Virus record (IMG/VR): IMGVR_UViG_3300042691_019444
Location: 1-64,000 of that record
Strand: one strand, 5' to 3'
DNA from: a virus
Length of the DNA stretch: 64,000 nt
Shown: positions 16,714-25,857 of the stretch, piece by piece
Layout of the letters: each line of letters begins with the position of its first letter
Numbering within the stretch: position 1 is the first letter of the stretch
Made by a program: the position numbers and the translations under genes
The notes under the pieces: model-generated
Told to the model about the DNA's origin: nothing
What the model saw: only the letters and a program-made list of their open reading frames with translations
Database searches by the model: none

Positions 16714-17169
16714 ATGCCACAATATCGACTGAAGCTGATCGATTCGTTTGGGAGGGTAATTGCGAAGCGCAAGTACCTATTCCAATCCCTAGGTAGGTTG
16801 GCGGCCATGTCAATTCCTACGTCGGAACTACTTAGGTTGAGGGACGAATGCAAAGGTAACTTTGAGCTGGTGTTGAATCCGATCCGACAAGCTCTCATGG
16901 AGAACGGCTATAAGGATTTGGTGATTCTGCCGGCGCAGACACACATCGTTGAATTGGTGCCTATGGAGCAGGAAGTAACGGCCCATGAGCACGGCATTGA
17001 TGCGGATAGGGTTGCATTGGTTACGGCCTATCAGATGTTCAATTCGGCATTTGAGCAGGAGGTGAAACCTAGTCCCAAGCTACTGATGGCTTACCAAATG
17101 CTACGGCGTGAAATGTCAAAAATGGAGTTGGATACATGGGTACCATCTGTCAGTTCCCCACGCGGGTGA
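16714..17169 (+). CDS. hypothetical protein, 151 aa
   Basis: AGGAGG precedes the ATG. The product mixes a basic N-terminal third with helices and a mid-segment GYKDLVILPAQTHIVELVPM. No motif or family is recognised. It overlaps the next gene by 34 bases. Confidence 0.6.
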   Translation: MPQYRLKLIDSFGRVIAKRKYLFQSLGRLAAMSIPTSELLRLRDECKGNFELVLNPIRQALMENGYKDLVILPAQTHIVELVPMEQEVTAHEHGIDADRVALVTAYQMFNSAFEQEVKPSPKLLMAYQMLRREMSKMELDTWVPSVSSPRG

Positions 17170-17495
17170 AACGGCCAGTTGAGAGGAAGTCGCGCGTACG
17201 TGCGGATAAGATCAACCATGCACTGGCAAACGGTACACCTAAGGCATTCCACTACGAAGGAGTGACCATCAAGGGGGTATGGTACGACATTACGGTTCAG
17301 AAGATGGATTCCGGTAGATGGTGTTGGGAGGCAAAGCGGGTGATGTGTGAGACGGATACGGAGAACGATCTCGGTATCCCGCTGTCGTTGGTTGCCATAC
17401 TGAAAGAGGAACCGACCGTTACGTACGACACTCCAATTGAGTCGTTGGAGGCGGCGTATAGGTTGCTAAGTAGTCCGCAACACGTGTTGCGGTAG
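17136..17495 (+). CDS. hypothetical protein ending in a palindrome copy
   Basis: The 119-residue product has a central beta-rich segment (FHYEGVTIKGVWYDITVQKM) and a C-terminal end SPQHVLR, which is encoded by palindrome copy 6. The repeat therefore supplies the last residues and the stop (TAG) of this gene, in a different reading frame from the usual ATRVA. Function unknown. Confidence 0.6.
   Translation: MGTICQFPTRVKRPVERKSRVRADKINHALANGTPKAFHYEGVTIKGVWYDITVQKMDSGRWCWEAKRVMCETDTENDLGIPLSLVAILKEEPTVTYDTPIESLEAAYRLLSSPQHVLR
17475..17492. repeat. CACGTG palindrome, copy 6 (exact core)
   Basis: Exact 18-bp core overlapping the last codons of the preceding gene and followed at once by the TAGGAGG site of the gene at 17504. 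Confidence 0.95.
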
Positions 17496-17503
17496 GAGGG
17501 GCT

Positions 17504-17809
17504 ATGGATACGGATACGACGTATGTGTGGGTAAGGATAGTGGCGGTTGTTGGGGCGTTGTTGAGTTTGGTGGTGTCGTTCGTATTCTGTGGTGGGCTTG
17601 CAACGGATGCTGAGGTGATCCGTAGTGTGGAGACGGCCGGTTACTCGAAGGTCGTTATACTGAATCGCAATCGTCTAGTTAGCTGGAAGTGTTCAAGGGG
17701 TGACGCGTCGGAGTTCACGGTTGAGGCTGAGAACTCGCAAGGCAAACGCGTGGAGCTGATCTTGTGTGTGGGTACGTATCCAAAGGGCAACACCTTGAGG
17801 GTGAAGTGA
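17504..17809 (+). CDS. single-pass membrane protein, 101 aa
   Basis: Residues about 8-30 (VWVRIVAVVGALLSLVVSFV) form one hydrophobic segment, followed by a soluble domain of about 70 residues with two Cys. It could be an N-anchored inner-membrane protein. AGGAGG precedes the start. The stop overlaps the next ATG. Function unknown. Confidence 0.65.
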   Translation: MDTDTTYVWVRIVAVVGALLSLVVSFVFCGGLATDAEVIRSVETAGYSKVVILNRNRLVSWKCSRGDASEFTVEAENSQGKRVELILCVGTYPKGNTLRVK

Positions 17810-18252
17810 TGTTTAGGGATTGGCTACTGGTCAGGGTCATAAGCCTATCGGGTGAAGTACGGGACCTTCAGACGAGATTAGCAGTCCTTGCAACGGAGAA
17901 TCTGAATCTCCGGTTAGAGAACAATCGGTGGTGCGCGGAACGGACTGTTCTCAAGTCTCAGCGGCGTAAACATAAGACCGAGTTGGAGTTGATGGCTGCT
18001 GAGTTGGATTCAATCAAGTCCAAGTGGTTGGCATACGTGCAGGACCATAACCTGATGGATGCAAGTACGAAGCGCCAGATTGTACAGGAGTTGAATGTGG
18101 CGGCGAACATTCTGGCCGGCATCGAGGGCCCCGAGTCTCAAAGTGTGACTGAAACCCGCCCGAAGACTGAGTTGGAGTTGTTGCGAAGTAGGGCTAGGGG
18201 TATCAGAACTCATCTTCAAGCCTGTCTGCGAATGCTACAGATCAACTCATAG
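17809..18252 (+). CDS. coiled-coil protein, 147 aa
   Basis: Starts in the TGATG overlap with the preceding membrane protein, so the two are coupled. Residues 10-75 have a heptad-like pattern (LSGEVRDLQTRLAVLATENL), with further helices to the end. A membrane protein followed by a coiled coil would fit a lysis or superinfection pair, but nothing specific supports that. It is the last gene before a promoter and the virion surface module. Confidence 0.6.
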   Translation: MFRDWLLVRVISLSGEVRDLQTRLAVLATENLNLRLENNRWCAERTVLKSQRRKHKTELELMAAELDSIKSKWLAYVQDHNLMDASTKRQIVQELNVAANILAGIEGPESQSVTETRPKTELELLRSRARGIRTHLQACLRMLQINS

Positions 18253-18275
18253 CTACCACGCACACCTATCCTCCC

Positions 18276-18303
18276 TTACAATCGGCTCACCCTGTGTCAT
18301 AAT
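18276..18303 (+). promoter_or_regulatory. sigma-70-type promoter for the virion surface module
   Basis: TTACAA (18276-18281), a 16-bp spacer and CATAAT (18298-18303) lie in the 72-base gap before the structural gene at 18325. The -10 shares CATAA with the CGGCATAA motif seen elsewhere. Confidence 0.5.
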
Positions 18304-18324
18304 CCGACCACAAGGAGAAGCCGA

Positions 18325-19716
18325 ATGAAACTGAATCAATTTCAACGACGTGTTGGCGGGTCTGGTTCGATTCCGGTGTTGGGATCGGATACGGCCCCGA
18401 CAGCCGTATTGACTACCACGTTGCCCGATAACTTCGTGCATGCCGATAGGTCTCAGATTGAAGGGTTCCCAGTCCAACGGTTGGCCGTTGCATATAAGTA
18501 CACGGGAGCAGGTGTGGCCCCTACGGTATCGGCGAACCTTTACCTGTACGATCACACAACGCAGGGATGGTTCCAGATGGATGGGACCATCATATTGCAG
18601 GATGGGAAGATCAATCACTTCGACGTTGTGTCGCTGTATGATTTGCCTGCCGACTCACATTCACTTGCGCTTGCGGGGTCTCTCAATGCCATCATCGTTC
18701 CGTTGGCTGCTGGAGGAGAGCCTGATGGAACATATACGTTTGTTGCGGCGTTCGATGGTGCTCAGTCAGCGGTGGATGTTAGTTCGGCCCTGAGTGCACT
18801 ACTTACAACGCTGATTGCCAATCAGACGAACGGTACTCAGAAGTCCATTGTGCGGGGCGGGGCTAAGGGTACGACTGCGGCAGGCGACATCACCGGTAGG
18901 GCGTTGGGACCTAATGCGCAAGCTCTCGACGTATACGACGCATCTCCAAACTGCATTCCAGGCAATTACTCAACAAGTCGGGGTGATGCCGTAGCTGTTC
19001 GGGCATCGGACATAACTGTGACGTTCACAGGCCCGACCATTGTTGCGAGTCAGATTCGGCGGGTGATGGCGTACATTGATGCAGCCACTAAGCCCTATGT
19101 GTGGGAACAGGGCAAGAATGCAATCATCTCCATTTCGGGCACGACCATTACGGTGGCGTCCATTGATGGAGTGGTCGCAACAATCCCCGCAACAACGACG
19201 TTGGTTGTTGTGGATTGGGTTGCGCAAGACAAGGCGTATGACCAATCGTTGCAGGCACTGCGGACAGCCCCGATGTACGATGTACGGTCATTCCGCATCA
19301 CCGATTTGGTTCCGTTGTTGGCAGCGAATCAGACAGTCACGAACGCATGGGCTGATTTGGGCCCCGAAGTGTTGGTGGACGGTGCAACACACTTGCGTGG
19401 ATGGTTCGTATACACGAAGGGAACCGGTAATGTTACGACGTTGCAAGTGCGTGCCCTAATCAAGCACACGGCTGGAGGTACGGAGGAGTATCCGTTGCCC
19501 GTACTGAAGACCGACATCAGTGCGGTTCCGTACACGATTACGGCTGATGATGAGGGGGTATATGTGTCACCCGTAGATGCGAGTGGACTTAGGTCGTTGT
19601 TGTGGGCTCTCGCCAATACGGTCAAATACGTTCAATTCCAAGTGAAGGCCACAACTCCGGGCGATATGGTTATCAACGCAACTGGAACCGGCTATACACT
19701 GGGATGGGGAGGTTGA
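18325..19716 (+). CDS. putative virion structural protein, 463 aa
   Basis: Starts after AAGGAG. The sequence is Thr/Ala/Val-rich with repeated beta-strand patterns and few charges, typical of tail or fibre proteins. It opens a run of structural genes and has no recognisable enzyme motif. Most likely a tail-surface or baseplate-associated protein. Confidence 0.65.
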   Translation: MKLNQFQRRVGGSGSIPVLGSDTAPTAVLTTTLPDNFVHADRSQIEGFPVQRLAVAYKYTGAGVAPTVSANLYLYDHTTQGWFQMDGTIILQDGKINHFDVVSLYDLPADSHSLALAGSLNAIIVPLAAGGEPDGTYTFVAAFDGAQSAVDVSSALSALLTTLIANQTNGTQKSIVRGGAKGTTAAGDITGRALGPNAQALDVYDASPNCIPGNYSTSRGDAVAVRASDITVTFTGPTIVASQIRRVMAYIDAATKPYVWEQGKNAIISISGTTITVASIDGVVATIPATTTLVVVDWVAQDKAYDQSLQALRTAPMYDVRSFRITDLVPLLAANQTVTNAWADLGPEVLVDGATHLRGWFVYTKGTGNVTTLQVRALIKHTAGGTEEYPLPVLKTDISAVPYTITADDEGVYVSPVDASGLRSLLWALANTVKYVQFQVKATTPGDMVINATGTGYTLGWGG

Positions 19717-19718
19717 TG

Positions 19719-20498
19719 ATGAGCGGTCTTGGACAAATTGAAGCGCTAGGCAATCCCCCAGGCATCAACAACGAAGCTGTGCTGGGTCTCAATGGCGTTG
19801 CAAATAGTCTCTCATACATTGTTGCTGAGATAGAGAAGCACTTTCATACGGCTCAGCAGATTTACGGACTCACTGCCAATACGATGGCCCGTAAGTCGGT
19901 ATCACCAATCGTCATCACGGGTGGTAGTGATGCGTGGGGCACTGAGTTGGAGTTGCATAACGGAACTGTAATTGAGTCAGGTTCGGCAACTAAGAAGTTC
20001 GATATGAATCAACTATATGTGAACGCGGTAGGTACGGCTAACCGCATCACTATGTTGGAGTTCTATGCGAACACACATTCAGCAAACGTAGCCGCAACTA
20101 CTCAAGCGACCGGAGATACGGTTACGAAGAACGGACACGGGTTGGCTAACGGTACGAAGGTGATGCTGAACACCATCGTTACGTCGACTGGCATCAATGC
20201 CTATACGGTCTATTATGTGGTCAATCAGGCCACCAATACGTTCCAGTTGTCACTGACGCTCGGAGGGGCTGCGATCGATATTGGGACCGGAGACGGCACG
20301 TGCAATTATACGGTGTTGACTCAGACGCTTATCACGGAAACTGTGGTGAGTAAGTCGGCAGTCAATTCTGATGCTCTAGTGATTCCGATTCAGATGGCTC
20401 GCCAAACATGCAATACGCGTATCACGTGCAGGGGGTACGCGGGTGGGGGAACGAACGCCATTAGCTTCTTCGTTGGTCTCCATTCGTATGCAGCATGA
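19719..20498 (+). CDS. putative tail protein with HGLxNG beta-domain
   Basis: GGGGAGG lies just before two adjacent ATGs (19716, 19719). Residues about 120-200 (GDTVTKNGHGLANGTKVML ... YYVVNQATNTFQLSLTLGG) form a small beta-domain seen in many phage tail proteins, with the pattern HGL.NG, then YYV.N...NTFQ.S...GG. A related copy forms the C-terminus of the next gene product. Virion surface role inferred from this domain and the position. Confidence 0.65.
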   Translation: MSGLGQIEALGNPPGINNEAVLGLNGVANSLSYIVAEIEKHFHTAQQIYGLTANTMARKSVSPIVITGGSDAWGTELELHNGTVIESGSATKKFDMNQLYVNAVGTANRITMLEFYANTHSANVAATTQATGDTVTKNGHGLANGTKVMLNTIVTSTGINAYTVYYVVNQATNTFQLSLTLGGAAIDIGTGDGTCNYTVLTQTLITETVVSKSAVNSDALVIPIQMARQTCNTRITCRGYAGGGTNAISFFVGLHSYAA

Positions 20499-20507
20499 GG
20501 TGATGTA

Positions 20508-21053
20508 ATGGCAACAATCGCTCAATTGGCCCCTACGCTGATTTCGGTCGGCTTTACGGCAAAGGAACTACGGCGGGAACTACGGCCTAAGAATGCCCCT
20601 CCCCCACCACAATCGGCTCCCATCCAACGTAAACGATATGAACAAATCGTTAGGTTGTTGTGTAAGAATCCGACCCTAACTGATGAGGAGATTGCGAGGC
20701 GTGTAACTACGGTTCCGGCCTCATTGGTAACTACCATCAGGGCTGAGGTGAATGGTGTGGTTGCCCAGCTAGCGGGGCTGGACCCCGTAGATGAAGGAGT
20801 CGATCCTGAGACTGAATTGCAAGACGCTACAGTCAACGCCAGCACGAACAGGGTTATTCGCAACAAGCATGGACTTGAGGACGGAACTCAGATTCAGCTT
20901 GTTGAGGTAGTTGGTACGAGTGGAGTCTCACAAGGAGAGATGGTGTTTGTAATCAACACTAACGCAAACAACTTCCAGGTCTCACGTACGCAAGGCGGCA
21001 GTGAGATTGACTTCGTAGGAGCCGGCTCGATTCGGTATTTGGTGATGACATGA
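20508..21053 (+). CDS. structural protein: helical N-terminus plus HGLxNG-type beta-domain
   Basis: Residues 1-95 contain Pro-rich and helical segments, including LTDEEIARRVTTVPASLVTT, which looks like a small helix-turn-helix fold. Residues 107-181 (RVIRNKHGLEDGTQIQLVEV ... VFVINTNANNFQVSRTQGG) repeat the beta-domain of the preceding protein. Sharing suggests the two assemble next to each other on the virion. It overlaps the next gene by four bases. Confidence 0.6.
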   Translation: MATIAQLAPTLISVGFTAKELRRELRPKNAPPPPQSAPIQRKRYEQIVRLLCKNPTLTDEEIARRVTTVPASLVTTIRAEVNGVVAQLAGLDPVDEGVDPETELQDATVNASTNRVIRNKHGLEDGTQIQLVEVVGTSGVSQGEMVFVINTNANNFQVSRTQGGSEIDFVGAGSIRYLVMT

Positions 21054-21754
21054 TTGTTGAGTGCGGAAAGCCTAACGGGAGCGGACTTGTGTTCTGTGAG
21101 TCTTTCCGCTCTCGTCAACTCATCCAGTCTCGTGGTGGTGCGTTGGTTGGTTGTGCGGTGGGGGACGGTGGCATCAACCCAACGGCGGCGTCTTCGCGCG
21201 TGACGTTCGCGGGGACGGAGAACCTACTGAATCTAACGACTCGGTTCACACTGGCAACTAAGTTCAGGACTCCTGTGGCGGTACCTGGAGGTTCCAAACA
21301 CATTGTTGGAAGATTTGATAGTGCGTTTGTTGATGCTCAGTGGGCTCTTCAATATCAGATCAGCGGATTGATTGCTCCACCATCATTGACGTTCTACGTG
21401 GCAATTACCGGAGGGACAGTTGCTTCAGCTCTATTGGATGTTGCGCTCAGTCAGGCAACTGAGTATTTGGTGCACGTCGTTGTCAATTGTTCTAATGCGA
21501 TGGCGACTAGAGTTGTCATATATGTGAATGGGGCTACTCCACCACAAAGCAACACGTCAACACTCCCAGTCATAATACGTAGGTCGTCTACGCCCCTTAC
21601 GGTGTTCAATCGTTCTGGTGGTTCGACATTAGCACCAGACAATGATTTTGTTCTTCGTAGCGTGCGAATCTTTGATACCGCGTGGAGCGCTGAAGAAGTG
21701 CTGGATGACTACAACAATGACACCTATGCGGAAGTGTTTGGGGGTGGACCATGA
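21050..21754 (+). CDS. LamG-like (concanavalin-fold) receptor-binding protein
   Basis: The 234-residue product ends with VRIFDTAWSAEEVLDDYNND, the typical final strand and helix of LamG-like domains (strand, then W/LSAEE and a helix), preceded by beta-rich sequence with TEYLVHVVVN and VVIYVNG. Such domains bind glycans or protein receptors. It is the first of three such genes in a row and overlaps its neighbour by four bases. Probably a tail fibre or adhesin component. Confidence 0.7.
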   Translation: MIVECGKPNGSGLVFCESFRSRQLIQSRGGALVGCAVGDGGINPTAASSRVTFAGTENLLNLTTRFTLATKFRTPVAVPGGSKHIVGRFDSAFVDAQWALQYQISGLIAPPSLTFYVAITGGTVASALLDVALSQATEYLVHVVVNCSNAMATRVVIYVNGATPPQSNTSTLPVIIRRSSTPLTVFNRSGGSTLAPDNDFVLRSVRIFDTAWSAEEVLDDYNNDTYAEVFGGGP

Positions 21755-22761
21755 GCGGACCTATCCTTGAGGCGCAACTCAAGACCTGGTCGTGGGAGTT
21801 GGGTCCAAGTAGCATTCTGGTCAACGGGGACTTTGAGGGTGCGGCTGGTCCTCCCCCTGCGGGGTGGTCTCAGGTGAACGGACTGGCTACCAGGGAGTCT
21901 GGCGCTAGGACTGGCGGTACAGGACTCTATGTGTGTAGGGTGTCCTACTCCACCGCAGCGAGCGGTTACGCGTATCAGGCTGCGGGACTGAACCTGTCTC
22001 CTTACCGTATTACAGGATGGACTCGTGGCGATGGTACGGCCATTCCATTTGTTGGTAAGGACGGTGGAGCAGTATTCGTCGGTACGGCTAGCACAGCGTG
22101 GCAGCAGTATTCAGCGGACTTCTTCTACACATCTGGGAATACAATCTACCTATACTGCAACAATCTTGTGGCTGGTAGGTATGTGGAGTTCGACGACACT
22201 ACTCTCATACCGTTCTATGCGAGGACTCCTAATCTCGGGTCATTGAGGACTGCTGTTCAGTTAGGAAACGGTGTTACACCTAGTTCACTCCCGACCCTCC
22301 TGACAGGTACTCGTGGATTCCAACTTTCAGCCGCGAGTGCCCAGACGTTCCAGTGGTACCAAGCACTGAGCAATGGAACCTATACCGTTGCATTGACGTT
22401 TAGTCATACCAACTCACCAGCGGGGAATGGATATATCTTTGACGCGAGGGACAGTGGTGGAGCTGGGTACGCGTTGATCGGACCAGGGGCGGTACTCTCT
22501 CAGTCTACCGGGGTCACCTACCTGAATGGTCGCCCGATCAGTGCTGGAGTGGACATTGTACCTTACGGTCCAATCAATACGTTGGTATGCGCCGGAATCA
22601 CTCTGTCTATTGCGTCGCGGTTGGTGATAGGTGCCCACAACTCCGCGTCAACGTTCTTACTCAATAGTAAGTTCTACAACGTGAGTATCTATCCGGGCAC
22701 CCTTACTCCAACGCAGGCTCGGTCCTACCATGAACGCCAGATGGCGATACTGAGGTACTAA
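21751..22761 (+). CDS. CBM-like plus LamG-like tail protein
   Basis: Residues about 25-150 (LVNGDFEGAAG ... GWSQVNG ... RYVEFDDTTLI) follow the carbohydrate-binding-module pattern of N-G-D-F-E starts and a late F-D-D strand. The remainder reads as a LamG-like domain ending NVSIYPGTLTPTQARSYHER. This suggests a glycan-binding tail protein. Translational overlaps on both sides (ATGA, TAATG) tie it to the adjacent LamG genes. Confidence 0.7.
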   Translation: MSGPILEAQLKTWSWELGPSSILVNGDFEGAAGPPPAGWSQVNGLATRESGARTGGTGLYVCRVSYSTAASGYAYQAAGLNLSPYRITGWTRGDGTAIPFVGKDGGAVFVGTASTAWQQYSADFFYTSGNTIYLYCNNLVAGRYVEFDDTTLIPFYARTPNLGSLRTAVQLGNGVTPSSLPTLLTGTRGFQLSAASAQTFQWYQALSNGTYTVALTFSHTNSPAGNGYIFDARDSGGAGYALIGPGAVLSQSTGVTYLNGRPISAGVDIVPYGPINTLVCAGITLSIASRLVIGAHNSASTFLLNSKFYNVSIYPGTLTPTQARSYHERQMAILRY

Positions 22762-24815
22762 TGGGACTCATCCACGAATTGACCTCGTCCCGTGAATTGA
22801 AGGTTTACCACGACTTTCAACGACGCAGTCTCCTCGACTATTCAGGGAACGGTATTGGGCTCGGAGTTGGGGCAGGCTCGGCAGGATACTGGACCAAGTC
22901 TGGTGGCCGAGTAGGATTTAGCGGTACGATTGCGACCGAGCTGACGGCGGGAGCACAGGCGTCATTGGACCTAACTACAGCGACTCTGTTCTACACGTTC
23001 ACGCCGATGACGCCATCTTACTCTCCAACGGCGATGGCTATCTCAAAGTCCGAGGGGACTGGTACGTTACTAAACGGATATACGACGTTGGTCAGTCTGA
23101 CGTCTGTTTGGCTGTACCTTGGGAACTCGTCGTCGTTCCAAAGTATCCTCTCCTCGGGAGCGTTGTTGAACAAGTTCGGGTATCCGGTCCAGGTCGCACA
23201 CTCGTGGAACGGGACCACTGTGTGGTCATGGGTCAACGGTGTACTTACAGACCTACGGCCACAGACGGCGATACCGACGTCGGCTGGTAGGAGCTACAGG
23301 TTTGGATGGCCTGGCTCAGTAGGATTCCACGACATGGCTCTCCACAACGGTGGGATGGTGAATCGTGTACTGACAGGGTCTGAGGTTTCCAGGTTGTACG
23401 AGGAGTTCATTGACTCACCGAAATCTTCGGACCTACCTAGGCGGAACTTCGTACAGGTACCGAGGGGACTCACTGATGCGGAGTATGCTGCGAAGGGGAT
23501 AGTCCTCGATACGGCATTTGAACTTGTCAGTGTGGGCGGTAGTAGGCGCATCTTGGACATGGGTCCTAACAACTACGCCGGGACAATCAGCGGCGTGGTG
23601 ACCCCCGCCAAAGATGGCACTGGAATCAGGATTGGTACTGTCACAGACAACGTTCTGTTTCCAGACGTGACCCAACTGAATTCGGCGGTGTCATTTACGT
23701 ACGAAGAAGTCTGCGAGTTCAATGACGTAAATCTACCAGCAGCAGGATACCAGGCGATCAAGTTCCTGAACGTCAGTAACTACATCGCAATGGGTCCAAT
23801 TGTTGGGGCGGCAGGAGCTACCAAGAAGCACAGTACGGTGATTGCCAACGGTTCTGTGACATACGCGTCTACGGTCGCTAACGTACTTCGTAAGGGATGC
23901 AAACAGCATATCGTTGCCGTTTACAATGGAGCGGGCGTAACCAACGCTGACAAGTATCAGGTATACATTGACGGTAAGTCGTATCTTTGCGATTTTCCTG
24001 GTGGCAATCTGCCTTCTACAGGTCCCAATCTAGCAGCACAAGCCCTACAGACAGGGGCGACTACAGGTACTCCTAGGATTGTAGAATCTCAGCGTTGGAG
24101 TATTCCTCCTATGACAGCCGCACAGGCGCGGGCGAGCTACTTGGAGTTCGCCCGTAGAGTGGTGTTCAAACAGACGTTCGAAGATGTACCGGTCAGTCTG
24201 GCAGCAGTAGGGATTGGTGGGTACATAGGAAGTTGGAGAGTGTTGAGTGGTAGTTGGAAGTGCACTGAATCAGCGGACGGTAGGCGTTGGTTGGAGTGTG
24301 TGACATCAGGCAATATCGTAGACACTATTCCCGACCCACTGTCCAACGGCACTAAACGATTCACGTTCGTCCACGCGTCTGCGGTTACGATGAGGTTTGG
24401 ATGGATGCTGAAGTCGTTGATGGCTATTGGTAGCGCTGACCCTACCTTGGCTCAGCAAGGTTACGCATTCCACATTGATTCCACAGGTAGGACGATGTTG
24501 TGGAGGCTAGACTCTGCGGCATCTCCAGCGGTACTTTGGGACGTTCCTGGTTATCTACCAGTGAGTTCAACCGAGTACACCGTTACGGTCTCACGCCAAC
24601 CAAGTGATGGACTGATCTCTACATGGGTCAGCGGTGGTGCCTATAACAACTCCATACCATCCGCGCCCGTAGCAGACCCAACCTATCAGCCCAATCCGTC
24701 CTACTTCCAAGTACAGGCAACTCCGGGCGATAAGGTTCTGTTGTGGGATCCCAAGGATAGCAAGGTCGGAATCGTGCATTATCAGGGACAACTAGAGCCC
24801 AATGAGATATGGTGA
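22761..24815 (+). CDS. large tail protein with at least two LamG-like domains
   Basis: The 684-residue protein carries a first LamG-like domain ending near MVNRVLTGSEVSRLYEEF (about 198-215), and a second that includes KQHIVAVYNGAG, YQVYIDGKSY and a closing WSIPPMTAAQARASYLEFAR. A third beta-rich domain of about 230 residues follows (GSWRVLSGSWKC, LMAIGSADP). It is a good receptor-binding candidate. Its start shares a base with the stop of the preceding gene. Confidence 0.75.
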   Translation: MGLIHELTSSRELKVYHDFQRRSLLDYSGNGIGLGVGAGSAGYWTKSGGRVGFSGTIATELTAGAQASLDLTTATLFYTFTPMTPSYSPTAMAISKSEGTGTLLNGYTTLVSLTSVWLYLGNSSSFQSILSSGALLNKFGYPVQVAHSWNGTTVWSWVNGVLTDLRPQTAIPTSAGRSYRFGWPGSVGFHDMALHNGGMVNRVLTGSEVSRLYEEFIDSPKSSDLPRRNFVQVPRGLTDAEYAAKGIVLDTAFELVSVGGSRRILDMGPNNYAGTISGVVTPAKDGTGIRIGTVTDNVLFPDVTQLNSAVSFTYEEVCEFNDVNLPAAGYQAIKFLNVSNYIAMGPIVGAAGATKKHSTVIANGSVTYASTVANVLRKGCKQHIVAVYNGAGVTNADKYQVYIDGKSYLCDFPGGNLPSTGPNLAAQALQTGATTGTPRIVESQRWSIPPMTAAQARASYLEFARRVVFKQTFEDVPVSLAAVGIGGYIGSWRVLSGSWKCTESADGRRWLECVTSGNIVDTIPDPLSNGTKRFTFVHASAVTMRFGWMLKSLMAIGSADPTLAQQGYAFHIDSTGRTMLWRLDSAASPAVLWDVPGYLPVSSTEYTVTVSRQPSDGLISTWVSGGAYNNSIPSAPVADPTYQPNPSYFQVQATPGDKVLLWDPKDSKVGIVHYQGQLEPNEIW

Positions 24816-24832
24816 CGAGTGAGTGGTGCGCT

Positions 24833-24852
24833 ACCGCAACACGTGTTGCGGT
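24833..24852. repeat. CACGTG palindrome, copy 7 (exact)
   Basis: Exact 20-bp palindrome after the LamG gene, about 10 bases before the AAGGAG of the gene at 24876. It follows the largest gap between copies (7.3 kb, the long tail genes). Confidence 0.95.
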
Positions 24853-24875
24853 GAAACGTTTCAAGGAGAATCGAA

Positions 24876-25694
24876 ATGGCTACATACGTTCTGGTGAATA
24901 CGGTTCAGGTTGCGAAGGCTGTACTGAAGAGCGGTACGATTGTTGATTCGGTTGCCAGTGACACAACCCTAATCTCCAACGCAGGAGGACTACTCATCCC
25001 GACCGCTACGTACGCGGCACTTGTGACGGCTGCTGAGAAGGTCCGTAAGATGTGGGCGTCGGGCTTCGATCAGCAGACCTGTGATGCGGCGATGATGACG
25101 GCCTATACGCGAGCGCTGGACTTGGCCCGCGACACCATTGGCAATACGTCCCAAACCTACTATGGGCGAGTGGAGTACGTGAACCCACTTGCGGCGGAAC
25201 TCATCAGCATCGTTGCGGATGTGGCGTTGTCGAACGTTGCATTGACGATTGCGTCACAACCAAACGTTCCTTGCAAGTTGCAGGTGCGGATTACGGATGC
25301 GGACTCCTCCGTATCGGCCGGTACCTGTACCATCGTCGGAACCAACGCGGCAGGTGAGGCAGTGACGCAGGTCATTCCGATTACGGGCGGAACCCGAACC
25401 GTGATTACGGATGACGCGTACGCACGTGTGACCAGCATCACGGTTGCGGCGCTCGCCGGTCATACAGGTGCCGATAAGATTGGAGTGGGAGTGGGAGTTG
25501 CGCTTGGGTTGCCGATTCCTGCGGGCGCGACGGGTGTGGGCGTCTACAAGGCTACGGTGGACTACGCTGATGAGGCCGTGGGTACGGTTGACACTACGGC
25601 CCGAACAATCGCCCCTACGACCGCTGCGAACGGTACCCATGACTATGAGTTCTGGTACAAGTACACGCTCGCACACACGCACACCATTTCCTGA
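24876..25694 (+). CDS. putative virion structural protein, 272 aa
   Basis: The N-terminal half is helical (TYAALVTAAEKVRKMWASGF); the C-terminal half is Ala/Val/Thr-rich beta sequence (VTQVIPITGGTRTVITDDAY), ending in a His-rich LAHTHTIS. It resembles head or tail decoration proteins. No close family is recognised. A promoter-like sequence follows its stop directly. Confidence 0.6.
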   Translation: MATYVLVNTVQVAKAVLKSGTIVDSVASDTTLISNAGGLLIPTATYAALVTAAEKVRKMWASGFDQQTCDAAMMTAYTRALDLARDTIGNTSQTYYGRVEYVNPLAAELISIVADVALSNVALTIASQPNVPCKLQVRITDADSSVSAGTCTIVGTNAAGEAVTQVIPITGGTRTVITDDAYARVTSITVAALAGHTGADKIGVGVGVALGLPIPAGATGVGVYKATVDYADEAVGTVDTTARTIAPTTAANGTHDYEFWYKYTLAHTHTIS

Positions 25695-25722
25695 TTGACA
25701 TTCTCAGTACCCCCGATAGGAT
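25695..25722 (+). promoter_or_regulatory. promoter-like TTGACA / TAGGAT
   Basis: Perfect -35 TTGACA (25695-25700), 16-bp spacer, TAGGAT (25717-25722). It lies 34 bases before a terminator, so it may drive a small RNA rather than the next gene. Confidence 0.45.
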
Positions 25723-25755
25723 GAGATAGAGTTTCACGCGTAGCGGGAACTCCCG

Positions 25756-25802
25756 AACGGCTCAACCCGGACCCCCTCCCCTCGGTTGAGCCGTTTCCTT
25801 TT
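25756..25802 (+). terminator. Rho-independent terminator
   Basis: AACGGCTCAACC pairs perfectly with GGTTGAGCCGTT (12 bp), followed by TCCTTTT. A second small hairpin (CGGGAACTCCCG) lies just upstream at about 25744-25755. Confidence 0.85.
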
Positions 25803-25857
25803 GGATAATCAAACATAGCGGCGTAGACTTCAGCATAAACCTAGAAGGGATGTGCTG

